Source of the DNA: Phymatolithon calcareum
Lineage: Eukaryota; Rhodophyta; Florideophyceae; Hapalidiales
Length of the DNA stretch: 64,000 bases
Assembly (NCBI GenBank): GCA_977006965.1
Contig: OZ345353.1
Location: forward strand, 930,001-994,000
Direction of reading: 5' to 3'
Of the stretch, positions 10,645 through 21,289 are shown in pieces (the stretch's first letter is position 1; each line of letters opens with the position of its first letter). Below the pieces are notes generated by a model. The model did no database searches. It was not told where the DNA came from and saw only the letters and a program-made list of their open reading frames with translations. The position numbers were made by a program, and so were the translations under genes.

Positions 10645-12054
10645 ATGTCTCTCGACCCCGCTGTTCCAAAATTTACGCCGCCTCCGTCAGCAGCACCTAC
10701 TCGCAATGTGACTCCAACATCGGGAGTGTTGCCACCTCCCATTTCGCAGAACCCGATTTCCGCCCTCATGTCGCCGGCCGCCGCGCCCCGGACAATCCCC
10801 CCAGAAGGACTTACTTCGGAGTCTCGCCCGCCACGTCTGCCGATGCATCCCATAATATTCAATTCAAGGACGTCTGTCGGGTCTTCTCCAGACTCGCACT
10901 ATTCACTGACATCCATTCCGCCGGTCTCATCCGGCCCCTCTCATGTCCGCCAAGATGCGTTGACACATGCCCCTCCAGGTCACTCTATGCATCACAACCG
11001 CTCCGCATCCTATACCGTAGACCTGGCGAGTGCACCGTCGCAAACATTTCAAGGTCTGATCTCTCAGATAACGTCACATCCCAGTTTTCCACTGATTGTC
11101 AAAAAAGTATTTGAAGCACCTTCCTGTCGTGAGTTTATAATTCCCGAGCTTGATTCCCGTTTTCAAACTATCGCTCGTGATTCAGCCACTCTTTCGAACT
11201 TCTCTCATTCGCGCGGTATTGCCGATGCCTGTCTCCGATCTTCCTCTCTTGACGTCTTCATGGCAGCATTGATTACAGCTCTAGATGATCTCAAGAAGCG
11301 TGGCCCTAGCGATCAGCTCCCCCGTACCCTGCAAGATGCACTCATCGCGTGCGATCGTCTAATGACCGGCAATAACGCCAGCCTTTCCAGTTCTGAACAT
11401 CGCAGCGGAGTGGACAATAACTTCCTTCACGTTGCAGGTGGATCCATGCAACCATACGCCACCTACAGTCGGTCGACAGGACCTCCACGTGCCAAGCTTG
11501 GGGCGAGCGCTAGAGCCATTCTGGAGGAATGGTTTGAGTCACACTACACCAATCCGTATCCCACCGACGAAGAGAAATTGGAGCTTGCACGTCAATGCTC
11601 AATTGAGCTGAACCAGGTGAATAATTTCTTCGGAAATAAGCGCATGCGCATCAAACGGAAGGCTATGGCCCTCCCGCCCGCTGCGGATGCTGCTGGTCGT
11701 CCGCGCTCCGAGCCGCTTTTTGACGCCAGCGCGGTGCTTGCACCGCGCACGAAGTGGCGTGCCGTAGTGCTGTCCAAAATTCCTTGCGCGAAAGGCGGAG
11801 TATTGCCTTCTGCTACGGGGACACAGGGTGCTAGTCACGAAATGGGAGGGAGACCGTCTGCGCCCCAATCTCATGACGCTCTTGTTAATGGATTATTCCG
11901 TGGATCCACATCCCGCTCCGGGTATAATAATGGACAGACTGGTGCATACGGAGATGCAAGAAATGTGCAGTCCCCACGCGCAAGTTCACTTGAAGAGATA
12001 ACTGGCAATCCTCTTACCCCCTCAACACATGAGTACTCCGAGAGAAGGTACTAG
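10645..12054 (+). CDS. MEINOX/TALE homeodomain transcription factor (paralogue 2)
   Basis: A 469-aa frame from the ATG at 10645. In-frame ATGs at 10447 and 10552 would extend it by up to 66 residues; the downstream start is preferred because a TATA-like site lies between. Residues about 279-340 are a TALE homeodomain with the three-residue loop (YTNPYPTDEEK) and recognition helix NQVNNFFGNKRMRIKRK. This is PBX/KNOX-like at N331, K332, R333 (N51-R53), but Trp48 is replaced by Phe (F328). Residues about 134-220 match a MEINOX region: HPSFPLIVKKVFEAPSC, then DSRFQTIARDSATLSNFSHS, then the LDVFMAALITALDDL helix. The N-terminus is Pro/Ser-rich and the C-terminal ~120 residues look disordered. It is a probable nuclear regulator and heterodimer partner candidate, paralogous to and divergent from the gene at 1010-2290. 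Confidence 0.85.
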   Translation: MSLDPAVPKFTPPPSAAPTRNVTPTSGVLPPPISQNPISALMSPAAAPRTIPPEGLTSESRPPRLPMHPIIFNSRTSVGSSPDSHYSLTSIPPVSSGPSHVRQDALTHAPPGHSMHHNRSASYTVDLASAPSQTFQGLISQITSHPSFPLIVKKVFEAPSCREFIIPELDSRFQTIARDSATLSNFSHSRGIADACLRSSSLDVFMAALITALDDLKKRGPSDQLPRTLQDALIACDRLMTGNNASLSSSEHRSGVDNNFLHVAGGSMQPYATYSRSTGPPRAKLGASARAILEEWFESHYTNPYPTDEEKLELARQCSIELNQVNNFFGNKRMRIKRKAMALPPAADAAGRPRSEPLFDASAVLAPRTKWRAVVLSKIPCAKGGVLPSATGTQGASHEMGGRPSAPQSHDALVNGLFRGSTSRSGYNNGQTGAYGDARNVQSPRASSLEEITGNPLTPSTHEYSERRY

Positions 12055-12798
12055 TTTCATATATCGGCTTCCGTCTCATGCAGAACAACTTATCTATGGT
12101 GGGAACATCGCTAACTGCATTAATATCGGTTCGCACCCCTATTAATTGACGAATATAACCTACTATTATGAAGCCCGCTTGTCTAAGGCGTCTCAAAAAT
12201 TTCATCTATGCGGCTGTCTCTTGGAGTAAGTGACGGTCGCTGGCTACCCTCACAGAGTTTCATTAAGATCTTGGCTCATCATACTATCTTGGTTACAGTC
12301 TCGTCTCGTACTGAAGTATGTTGATTGCCTCAACTAGTTCCCTTCTTTTTCGAATGTAGATATTCCAAGGCGTTGGCGAATTTCTCTCAGGTTCAACAAA
12401 TTTTGCGGAAGTCTCCACAGTGACCATTGCGCGCATAGGTTTCTACCAGCGCTTCGTTTTTCGCTTCAATAAGTACCTTCTTGATACATTTTTCAGACTT
12501 TTGGAAGAGACTTCTGTTTCTTTTCCGATGATGAGAAGCGTAGGGCAAAACTGAAGTGACGGACGCCCATATCCCAGGTGGTGCCAAGGAACTTCGGCAG
12601 AGAGCTCCATGCCAAATGGAGATGTATACGCAGTAGTCCGCGTCAACCGCATAAGTCACAGCAGAAAGCAGAGCGGTGAAACCATCGCTCCGAGTCGGCC
12701 CAACGCCTTTCTCAACATCCCGATCGCGTTTTATGCCGCTTCATCCCCAATTTCCGCCGTCCTACTGGTACACTTGTCATGTGTCAGGTCATCTGGAG
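12055..12798. other. 3' flank of homeodomain gene 2, no gene seen
   Basis: No recognisable coding sequence or repeat was found before the LINE-A tail that begins at about 12799. Confidence 0.4.
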
Positions 12799-12853
12799 CG
12801 GGATATTTGATGATTTTATTTTGAGAGCTCCCTAAGCCTCACCTTGGAGTAAC
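12799..12853 (-). mobile_element. LINE-A 3' tail fragment
   Basis: Read on the minus strand this is GTTACTCCAAGGTGAGGC, then TTAGGGAGCTCTCAAAATAAAA and an ATC-rich end, the same terminal block as at 7328-7396 and 16886-17075. Only the last ~55 bases are present. Confidence 0.6.
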
Positions 12854-13485
12854 TGATTGGAGACTGTAGCCCCATGATGGCCGTGATTAGGCATGGAGGC
12901 ACACTGTCGTATAACCCAATTTGCAAAACCTGTGTCTCTGGTTGCACGGAATCTGCCGAGCACGTGATTTCAAGGTGTGGTTTCCACCTGTGGTATAGTG
13001 GTAAAACTGCCTCCGCGCACCTGTGCGCATATTTCGGTATGATACAGGCAGGAATGTTGAGGTCGTCGGTTCGAGTCCTGTCACAAGCAAGAATTGAATT
13101 AACGTTCCGCAAAGGGCACACGGATGTCGCCGTGGAGTGGTGTGCAGCAGTACTAGCGCGATGCAGATACGCGAGTACCAGGAATGGATCCATATCAGGA
13201 ACATTTAGAGGACCCCTACTAGATGTTGAATAATGTACACTTTGTGTAATTCGAATAACCTGCAATAAACAAACAAACAAACAAACAAGGTGTGGTGGAG
13301 GTTCCTTCTCCAAGCGTAAGTTGTTTGGTAGAGCGGTTACAAAAACTGTAGAAGAGCTATGCCGTGAGAGACCCTGAGCTTTACTCAAATTTCTGAACAA
13401 TGAGAAGCTGTTGAAGAACAGCTTTAGGAGCTCACCTTAAATGTTAGCGATCTTTCCGTGATAAAGAAAGAAAGAAAAGTTCGTC
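12854..13485 (+). mobile_element. LINE-D 3' fragment, interrupted by a SINE
   Basis: Translating across 12854-12981 and resuming at 13297 gives the C-terminal zinc-finger part of a LINE-D protein. It reads CKTC.....C.ESAEHVISRC followed by a segment like that of the copy at 58742-59700 (KTVEELCRERP, then LKFLNNEKLL). The copy carries an in-frame stop after CRERP. It ends near 13475-13485 in AATAAAG-type repeats (GAAAGAAAG). The SINE at 12982-13285 splits it, flanked by the duplication CAAGGTGTGGT. Confidence 0.75.
12982..13285 (+). mobile_element. tRNA-derived SINE, full-length copy
   Basis: The 304-bp insert has RNA polymerase III internal promoter elements: an A-box-like TGGTATAGTGGT at 12991-13002 and a perfect B box GGTTCGAGTCC at 13068-13078. 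It ends in CTGCAATAAACAAACAAAC repeats. The 11-base CAAGGTGTGGT occurs at 12971-12981 and 13286-13296, giving exact borders. The A-to-B distance (about 65 bases) is longer than in a functional tRNA, so this is a SINE head rather than a tRNA gene. The CTGCAATAAA(R)AAA tail is shared with LINE-D 3' ends, suggesting LINE-D supplies the enzyme that moves it. Confidence 0.85.
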
Positions 13486-13758
13486 TTGCGCTTCAGGCTA
13501 AGACCAGAGTTACGTATTGAAGCTCCACAGGACTCCTGACCTATATACATGAGAGTCTTTCATGGAGCTTGTCATTTTGCATACGTAGATATCCTACCTG
13601 CTGCATCAGTGATCGCATCTAGTTCCCGTTCAGCACCAGTTCTCTTACCGTCGCTCGTAAGACGCCTTACGCGCCATAAAAGTACGTCACAAGCCTTTCC
13701 CCATAGCGCCTGGGTACAGACGAGGCTTGGGATGTCGCACACTCCCGCGTGTCAATCC
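13486..13758. other. Intergenic, nothing recognised
   Basis: This short stretch between the LINE-D fragment and the LINE-A insertion has no recognisable gene. Confidence 0.4.
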
Positions 13759-13849
13759 CCGCGATTGAAACCAGGAAAGAGTGAGATCCTTAAGTACAAA
13801 GGCCTCCCAAAGAAGAAATTTTTGCTTCCAGGAAAAGAGCTGCATCAGG

Positions 13850-14815
13850 CAGGGGTAGTACCAATTCCATTGCTCGACATTGCTGTTTGTCGCGCAATTA
13901 AACAATTCAATTGCTCACTACGGTTAGTCAGCAATTCGGATTGCAATTTGAATACTTCCCGCAATAGTCAAGTTAATTGTTTATTCATGCCTCTTCTCCT
14001 AGGTGTACGAAACTTTCGTCTTCTGCGATAGCCTGTTCAACACGCTGGTTGACAACGCTTGACATAGTTTCCTTCACAGTTTGATCATCCCAGTAAGAGC
14101 GGTTGATTGACGTGAATGGATATCTCGAGGGTGTTCGCGAAGGAGTTGCATTAGCTGCTGTACAACTTGTTTCGGCTTCGGTTTCGGAATAGGTAGTACC
14201 ATGATTGGAAGAGCGAAATTTGTTTAGGTGTTGTCGAGTGGGTCTGGTAGTGTGCTTTGGATAAATGTACGACTTCACTTTTTATATTGACTCTTCTATC
14301 TGTCTTTTCAGAAATGGCACTCTAGACACCCATACCGTTATACTTGAACGGATGAATGAATTCAACCATCCATGTGATCGTTCTGTTGTAGTGGTCTACG
14401 CAGACCACTACAACAGAATGATCACATGGATGGTTGAATTCAGGAACGTTGTAACTGTATACAGTACGTAGAATTTTACGTACCTAACACACTAGGGGAG
14501 CACGGCAACATATTGGTCCGATAGTTATTTAGTTGATTTGGGCCAAAATGGTGCAGTGCTCCCCCGGTGAACGCTTATACTGGCCCGAGTTATATAATAA
14601 AATTAGATGCTACCGACAACCAATTACCACGTACTACGCATGATACATTTGAAGTGATCGTTATTTCCGAGAACTCTGCTCTTGCTGAACTATACACTTT
14701 CGTACAACCTACCTACCAGCAATTCGAATTGCAATTCTTCATCAGAACCCAATTTGGGTCAAATTGCTACGAATTGCAATTAATTGCAATAGCAATGGAT
14801 TGCGCACGACCCCTG
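13850..14815 (+). mobile_element. Non-autonomous hAT-type DNA transposon
   Basis: The 966-bp insert begins CAGGGGTAGTACC and ends with the complement of CAGGGGTCGTGCG; the terminal 25 bases match at 20 positions. The 8-base GCATCAGG at 13842-13849 is repeated at 14816-14823. Removing the insert and one copy restores the LINE-A reading HQAWRLSYLG. An 8-bp duplication with CAGGG-type ends is the signature of the hAT superfamily. No transposase was recognised inside, so it is non-autonomous. Both end regions are rich in AATTGCAATT, and it contains an 84-base palindrome at 14358-14441. Orientation is arbitrary. Confidence 0.85.
14358..14441. repeat. Long palindrome inside the hAT-type element
   Basis: Forty-base arms at 14358-14397 and 14402-14441 pair with a single mismatch around the loop ACGC. 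The outer ends are GAATTCAACC and its complement. Confidence 0.85.
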
Positions 14816-15797
14816 GCATCAGGCCTGGAGACTATCCTACCTGGGGATCGGTATGAACAACAACGGAGTCACGGACGATACACCAATTTCAAGAGTTCGG
14901 AATGCGGTAGGATGTGTACGCAAACGCCGCCAAATAGGCGTGAACGTCAGAGGATTCCAGCCAGCCACTTGAATCAGGATTTTCAAATCACTGATTCTCC
15001 CCAAATGAGAGTATTCCATTCACTTGACTCCGATCACCAAACGTCTGTTATCGGCAATCGAAGCAGCAGAAGGTCTTTTTTTCAGATATGTTTTCGGAAA
15101 ATATGCCGAACATCGAAGGGAGCGGATGCGAGTGCTCTGCCGACTCGCCAGCCCACAGATGAGGAGAGCGCACCCGGCTGAAAGGTTCGCCTTAAGCCTG
15201 GTAAAACGGAAGAAGTACCTTGAGCTCGCAGAAGAACACCAAGGAAGAGAAGAAGACCTGGAAGATGTATCAAAGGATATTGGACAGCTTAGAGAAGAGA
15301 AGCACCTCAACGAAGCTCTAAAACAAGCAGAAGAAGGTATGGTATCAAAAACCGGACACATAGGGGAAGCAGCAAAAATATGGAAGTTGGAAGAAGAGGG
15401 ACGGACAGTTAAAATCCCGGTCGACAAGCCGAATGAACTACCAGGAGTGTTACATACAAGGGACAGAACTGCGTGGTTGAGCTGCCTGAGATTTCTTTTC
15501 AACAGAGCTCCTTTGTGGAGAAAATCAGTTTTAGCTAAGTACTTTGTGCCCGGTGCTGTGGTTGAGCTCGTTGTGCTCCAACGCACACTGCGGTGCATGA
15601 ATATGGACCGAGAAACAGAATATGAATGCGAACGACTCACCCGAGCCCTCACAGGGAGAGAAAGGATTAAGGAGATACTAAGAGGCTAGTAGAGAGATGA
15701 ATGTGGAAGACAGCGAGAAGTTGCCCTGTTAATCAAATTGAGGTTTTGGAGCTTTTAAAATAAATCGACATATAGCCCCCCCCCTCCGCGATTGAAA

Positions 15798-16486
15798 GGT
15801 CGAACCTAGTTGCGCGGTACTGGAGGCGAATTGATTTAACTTCATGAACACAATCTGACAGCAGAGGTAGGTTTCGAATGCTTGCTTATTGTTCCACATT
15901 GTACGAAATGCATATTTTAGGTTCGGGCAGCTTTTGGTTATGGAGAGATTTTACTAAAGGTACACAAGGTGTACTCCATATTCGGGTACCTTTGAGTATT
16001 CGAGAGCTGATTGAAATGTACCGAGGTGATCCCTTAAGCGTTTGCAGTCGCTCTAGAAGCAGCACTAGATTACAATTTCCCGATAACGATGGATCTTGAG
16101 CGGGATTCGTATTCATTTTACCTGTGCCAGGATGACGTGACTTGCTATTAGCCACAGATATTTTCTGGACACGAGAGCCCGTTGTGGCGTTTCTTCTCTT
16201 CTCTGCTATGGGCTTTCACAACTAATACTTTTATTGGGACTGGTCCCGTCTTTCTTTCGTTCCTTATTGCGGAAAGATCGCTTATAACGAAGGTGAGCTC
16301 CTCCCGTCTTTCTGCTCGAACTAACCGTCTGCATCTTGCTGACGCGTTGCGTGGGGTGTTGAGATTCAAAACTAACTACCTATTGGCCTTGCTGCCAGAC
16401 CCTCGGCAAGGGGTGCTGGCGACATATCGAAAAGATACCTCTTCGGGGCGCGCGGGCAATTTCAGATTTACAAATACGTGAATGAA
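15798..16486. other. Intergenic, nothing recognised
   Basis: No conserved frame or repeat was identified between the LINE-A insertion and SINE copy 2. Confidence 0.4.
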
Positions 16487-16780
16487 CCACCTGTATTAAC
16501 ACAATATCCGCGCACCTGTGCGCATATTTCGGTATGATACAGGAAGGAATGTTGAGGTCGCCGGTTCGAGTCATGTCACAAGCAAGAATTGAATTACGTT
16601 CCGTGAAGGGCACACGGATGTCGCTTTGTAGTGGTGTGCTGCGATACTAGCTAGAAGATACTGCAGTACCCAGAATGAATCCCGTCCAGGAGCACCTTAG
16701 AGAGCACCTAGAGAGCACCTAGAGTTTGAGTACGTACACTACGTGTAGATCACATATCCTGCAATAAAAGAAAGAAAGAA
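16487..16780 (+). mobile_element. tRNA-derived SINE, diverged copy
   Basis: This aligns with 12982-13285 along its length, beginning CCACCTGT and sharing CCGCGCACCTGTGCGCATAT and a B box with one change (GGTTCGAGTCA). The A-box region is altered, so it is probably dead. Near its 3' end AGAGCACCTAG-like units are repeated three times (about 16688-16730). It ends in CTGCAATAAAAGAAAGAAAG. Flanks resemble each other only weakly, so any target-site duplication has decayed. Confidence 0.75.
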
Positions 16781-16885
16781 TAACGTTGATGCAGTAAAAA
16801 TGTGTCAACACGAAAGGTTCAGAGTGGCTCCCGCTGGAGTCGGTTTTCGAGAGGGACTTATTGGACTTTGTGTGAATTTTTTGAA

Positions 16886-17075
16886 GGGATATTGATGATT
16901 TTATTTTGAGAGCTCCCAAAGCCTCACCTTGGAGTAACGGGGCAGCTCTTGCGATAATCTCTAAGCTAAAGTCGTCTGGCTACTCAAAACGTTCTTGATT
17001 CGTAATTCTCTCCCAGCAAGAGCTCCTGTGAGTCTCTTGCACTCAAACTCAATTTCTGTACTCATGAATTTTTGC
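16886..17075 (-). mobile_element. LINE-A 3' fragment
   Basis: Read on the minus strand it encodes a decayed version of the LINE-A C-terminus (compare 40258-40440, same order of blocks including the TCTCTCCCA...AAG region). It ends in the GGAGCTCTCAAAATAAAATC tail. Frames are broken. Confidence 0.6.
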
Positions 17076-19930
17076 AGTCCTTCACCTGAAGCCCATGGAG
17101 AGTAGGATATACATAGAATTGCTTTATAGCACCAGGGCCGTCGGGAAAACTAGTTTCAAAGTAATCGTAATTTTAATGATCTAAGATCGAGAGAGGTTGA
17201 GGGCGATAACCAAGCTCATGGGGCTCATCTTCCATATTGTGAAAGAACGGAATCGCACTAACAATTGTACCTAATGAGACCTCTGTATTTCGAGTTCTAT
17301 TTGAGCCTTAGGTCCTCTGTTTTCTTTCTTGCCATCGCTGCTCTTCTTTGCCCTTTTATCATCAGGTCCTGACGACGAATGCTCTATGTCCAATTTACGC
17401 TCGTATTTGTGTAGCCTCCTAATAAAATTGCTTCAAAATGCTCTTGGATCTGCTATCGGTACTATGACGCACAGAATATTCCCCTCCAGTCTCTGCTAAT
17501 ATACTTTCAAAACAGGACGTGGCATGATTTTGCTGGATCTCCGAGACTGCACAGCATCCCAATACTGATGACCGTCTCGTTGAGCCACAGGCTCTGGTCA
17601 TCTTTAGACATCTAGGACTCCTGCAATGGCAAAAGAAATGACGCCCGCATGAGTACGCAGGCCCTTCAAGTTACGGCAAATAGGAAACTGTTGCGGTGTG
17701 TAGAAGCGACGGATCTTATTCCCTGTACATAAATTTATTTCCTCAAAGCATCCTGTTCACGAAATTTACCAATCTGCACTTGCGCACGCCAACATAATTG
17801 CAAATGCATCATTGGGAGCTATAAAAGCGCAGAGATGGCTCGCCTTTGGGCTTCCAGCTAGAGAACATCAAAGCGAAAGTCCGGAAGCGCGGATTGACTC
17901 ATTTTTCCTCTTTTTAAGCTGCCCAATTGCTCTGAGCGCAGCAGAGCTTGGGATTTTAAGAGAAATTTGCGAATTTCATTGCGGCGTCTCCGAACAGAAT
18001 GGGTTTGTTATTCTCGCCAACATCTACCTTGTTATCATTTTCCTGGAAAACACTATGTAGCAGTTGCAACGAAGATCTAGTGTGAAAGAGAAGGTGATAA
18101 CGGCGACGAAGACAACGAAGATGCGGAGACCGGGGGGGATCACAATAATTTGAGCGAAGATGACGACAGTAGAGAAAGCGAAGGAGAAGACTACACTTCT
18201 AGCGAAGAGGATGGGGATCATGCGACAAACAAGGTACTCGATCCAGTTCATAGGGTCTATCAGATCTTCAGCTTCGTTGTTAGCCAGGAGTTCGGCGATC
18301 ATGTCATCGCCCTCGCGGTCATGCTCGTCTATGAACCCGATGCTGAAGCGCACAATGAATGTTGGAATCTACAATTTCTGCACCGCTGTCTAAATCTCAA
18401 GTGCAACCGGGCTCCATTTGCAAGCTTCCACTTCGGTCCGAGCCTCCTCAAGTTCATTTACATCTTGTCATCGTTCGTTTATTCTTTGTCTTCGTCATGT
18501 ATTGTGATCCCTGATCACTTATTGTATTTCCCGGGCATGTCCTCTGATTCTTGATCACATATTTGTTTCATTTGTATTTCATCTATGTTACTGCGTAAGA
18601 ATACGCGGAAGGGTAATCTCGCACATAGCGCCTGCCGCGCTTGTGCTATCGTACTGATGGAAGATCTTATAGATTGCTTGTCATCTATTCATGATTAGTA
18701 TAAAAAGCTATCGTTGGTCTAATAAAGCATGGTAACCAACAACCAACTCAACAAAGACAACTCATCACCATCTACCTACTTCATCCACCTTTGGCACCGC
18801 TTTGAACAATGAAGAGGTGTTGAGATTAGTGCGGGAATCCATGAATGATTTCCAGCATTACTTCGAAGGCTACGATCTGACGGAAATCAAGACCGAGGAT
18901 ATCAGTCTCATGTTTCAGAGCATTAGTTCTATTGGGGAGCTCTGCCAGGTTAGGGCTATACCGCTAGCAGAAGCAGAGGATGAGGAGTAGGGATCTTCTG
19001 CAAGGAAAGAAATGATAGAAGAGAATAATGACTGGTGTGCATCAGAAGTCCATGATATGGACAAGCAGATGGATCTATCTTAAATGAAGGCTTCAAGGTA
19101 AATCATCTGTAAATTTTCTATGGTTTCTGGGATATCATTAAGCTCAGGGGACTTCGCTTCCCGCGCTGCGATAGTAGTGGGCGGTAGAATAAAAACACGG
19201 TATCCCTATGTGCCCTTGGTTCCGAGTCATTTGGTGAAGGGGGGCCAGCTCGTCAGTGGCGGGCGAGACACTGAGCAGATCTGTGGCGTCGAAAGTGAAG
19301 CTCATGAAATCGTTGAGATAGTCCCATATGCGGATCACAGCCAAAAAATATTCGTCCGTATTCCCAAGTCATGTAATATCATGACACGCCACCAGCGCTA
19401 ATGCCGAAACTGTCTAATGATGGAAAGCCTGGCTGCACTCCGAGACAAAAGTGGTTCTGGATTGTCCATCATGATCAGAGAGGCGGCTCCAACAGATTAT
19501 CCAGAATGAAAAGTCTGCAAAGGTTTATGCCAAGGGCTCTGGTCTGCTGAGCATCACCAGTGGAGTACACTGCTTCTGCTTCGCTTGCGACTATAAAAGC
19601 GTGACTGCAGTTAGTTATTTTTGACTTGGAATGGGTGCTCTGTATTTTAAGTCGCTTGTGGCGGGGGATTTATTGACGTTTACAGCATGTCCCTTGTTGA
19701 GGAACATTAAAATGCTTTCCTCTTCACGTTGTACTTTGGCTTTTAATGTTTTTTCACACCCAACGATGTCTTAATTCCTATTTACATTTTTGGAGCTCTG
19801 GCCTTATTCCTGGCCTTTCGCATGGATTCTTTTGCCCAGAGTTTACCCTCTATACTTGCAGATCTGTCATTCATTTTTATGAACCTACAGATTGCTCTTC
19901 AGGAGGAAAAATTTTCTGCGAAAAAAACTC
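17076..19930. other. Intergenic, no confident gene
   Basis: An acidic low-complexity frame lies near 18090-18350 on the plus strand (runs of D and E), and a different frame lies opposite on the minus strand; neither has a recognisable domain. At 18695-18745 a TATA-like AGTATAAAAAGC is followed 20 bases later by AATAAAG and then CC/CA-rich sequence. This layout is seen in LTR U3-R regions, but no second LTR or polymerase was found. Confidence 0.35.
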
Positions 19931-19987
19931 GAATTGCAGTTAGTATTAACAGAATAGAATCTACCCTATTAATACTGACTACAATTC
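19931..19987. repeat. Inverted repeat
   Basis: GAATTGCAGTTAGTATTAA at 19931-19949 pairs with TTAATACTGACTACAATTC at 19969-19987 (17 of 19) around a 19-base loop. It lies just beside a LINE-C insertion. Confidence 0.6.
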
Positions 19988-20126
19988 AATATCTGATATT
20001 GCTCGCTTTCCTTGAACTCGAAAATGGTCTTGTTCCAGAGCAACAGCTCACCTAATGCTTGTTCCATTTTCCGATTTGTTCCGTCTTCCAATTCTTAATT
20101 AAGTGGATTTATTGAGAAGGTACCAC

Positions 20127-21270
20127 TTTTTTCAATTGAACTTTATTTAAAAGCCTCACAATCTTACGAATATACGGGCAAGGCTTCCTCAGTTGCTACT
20201 TTCCAGTGTGTAGACCGTTGAAAGTACCGTCTGCCATAGGCGGTGGGGAAAGTTTGTAACCTAGATCGTCCTACATACTATGTGGTGTTCTTGTGGGTTC
20301 GCTGCTGGTGTTCCCGCTAATAGGCTTCGTGTCCTAAGGTACATCTACGTAACTTCTCGTTCTTGATTCAGAGCTGTCCTTCTTCGTTTTCCATACACTC
20401 GATGACGGTCTTGCTGAATAGCAAGAGCCCGTTAAGTGCTTTCTCGGTGTCCAGTCTTTTGTCTCCTTTCAGTTCATATCCTGACAGATTGTTTTCCAGC
20501 GTTTCCATGTGCTGTCGAGCTCGGTTTCCAAATTTTTCCACCATGCTTGTTGCTAACACCCGCGGAAATCTTCCGCAGATGTTCTGAAGCGCTAATTGCC
20601 TGTGCTTCACCTTCGGGCGTTTGAGAATTGCTGGTAGATCTCTCATCTTGTCACACGGGATTCTCCTCTTCCTCTTCAATTCGAGACGATCTCCTTCCAT
20701 TGTAAGGAATTTTGATCTAAGCATTTCGGCAGACTTTTTTGCTTGAATGTGCTTGGTTGCTTCCACAAATGGTTCCCTGTTTTCCATAGCGACAATGTCG
20801 TTCCTGGTAGACTGGAGCTCTTGGCTGTTTTTGCTCTCAAGCGGCTTTTGAAGGTACCTCTTTTCTTTTTCCTTTGTTCTCCTCAGCATCTTGAAGGCAA
20901 GGATATCCCGTCTTTGGTTGAGTGCTTGGATTCGGCACAGAAGTCGGAGTCTATCTGACCTATCTCTAGAGAGAGGGCCAAACACTTGGGTGAAGAACGT
21001 TTGTTCAACTTCCTTGGCGGCCTTCGCAATATCTTCTGTCCATGGAGTTAGATGCATTGCGTATTCCCAACGTGGCTGGATTAGTGCCTTGTACACCTTG
21101 ATGCACTTTTCGATGGTCAGCCCTTTCTTGAATATTCCAAGTGTACGCAACTCGTACACGGCGGACCTTGCCTTCCTCAGCCGTTGCATCATTTTCTTGT
21201 CTGATATTCCTTCGGGTCTAAGGGAGACTCCGAGATACGTGCCCTACCATTTGTCCCAACGTCGGCACCT
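20127..21270 (-). mobile_element. LINE-C copy, 5'-truncated
   Basis: On the minus strand the element encodes the C-terminal part of a non-LTR reverse transcriptase and ends in the LINE-C tail (GCCCGTATATTCGTAAGATT, then TTTAAATAAAGTTCAATTG and A6). An open frame of 274 codons runs from the ATG at 21192 to 20368. It contains IQPRWEYAMHLTPWTEDI and RLRLLCRIQALNQRRDILA, which match the post-RT thumb region of the LINE-A and LINE-B proteins. The catalytic palm is missing, so the copy is dead. Confidence 0.8.
20368..21192 (-). pseudogene. LINE-C reverse transcriptase C-terminal fragment
   Basis: This is the remaining open frame (274 codons) of the LINE-C copy. It lacks the fingers and palm motifs including the catalytic aspartates. 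The segment is rich in Lys, Arg and Glu and probably helical, as in related elements. It cannot encode an active reverse transcriptase. Confidence 0.7.
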
Positions 21271-21289
21271 TTCTTAGCACTCTACTACA

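Larger units (their letters stand above)
13771..15785 (+). mobile_element. LINE-A copy with target-site duplication, split by a hAT-type element
   Basis: The 12-base CCGCGATTGAAA at 13759-13770 is repeated at 15786-15797, fixing both ends of this 5'-truncated non-LTR copy. Its translation starts inside the reverse transcriptase just after the palm (KPGKSEILKYKGL, matching the copy at 40.3-41.6 kb). It breaks at HQA, resumes at 14824 with WRLSYLG-like sequence, and continues to the family C-terminus (RAPLWRKSVLAKYF...LTRALTGRERIKE), which is open from 15020 to 15689. The upstream part has frameshifts and stops. The tail is AAAATAAATCGACATATAG followed by a C run. Without the insert the copy is about 1.04 kb. 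Confidence 0.9.

Noticed and set aside
12991-13080. Possible tRNA gene (A box and perfect B box)
   Set aside because: The A-to-B spacing is too long, no acceptor stem pairing is evident, and flanking target duplications plus a tetramer-repeat tail show it is a SINE.
18024-18554. Overlapping frames of 109 codons (minus) and 134 codons (plus)
   Set aside because: The plus frame is an acidic low-complexity run and the minus frame is its hydrophobic shadow; neither has a domain or a convincing ATG context.
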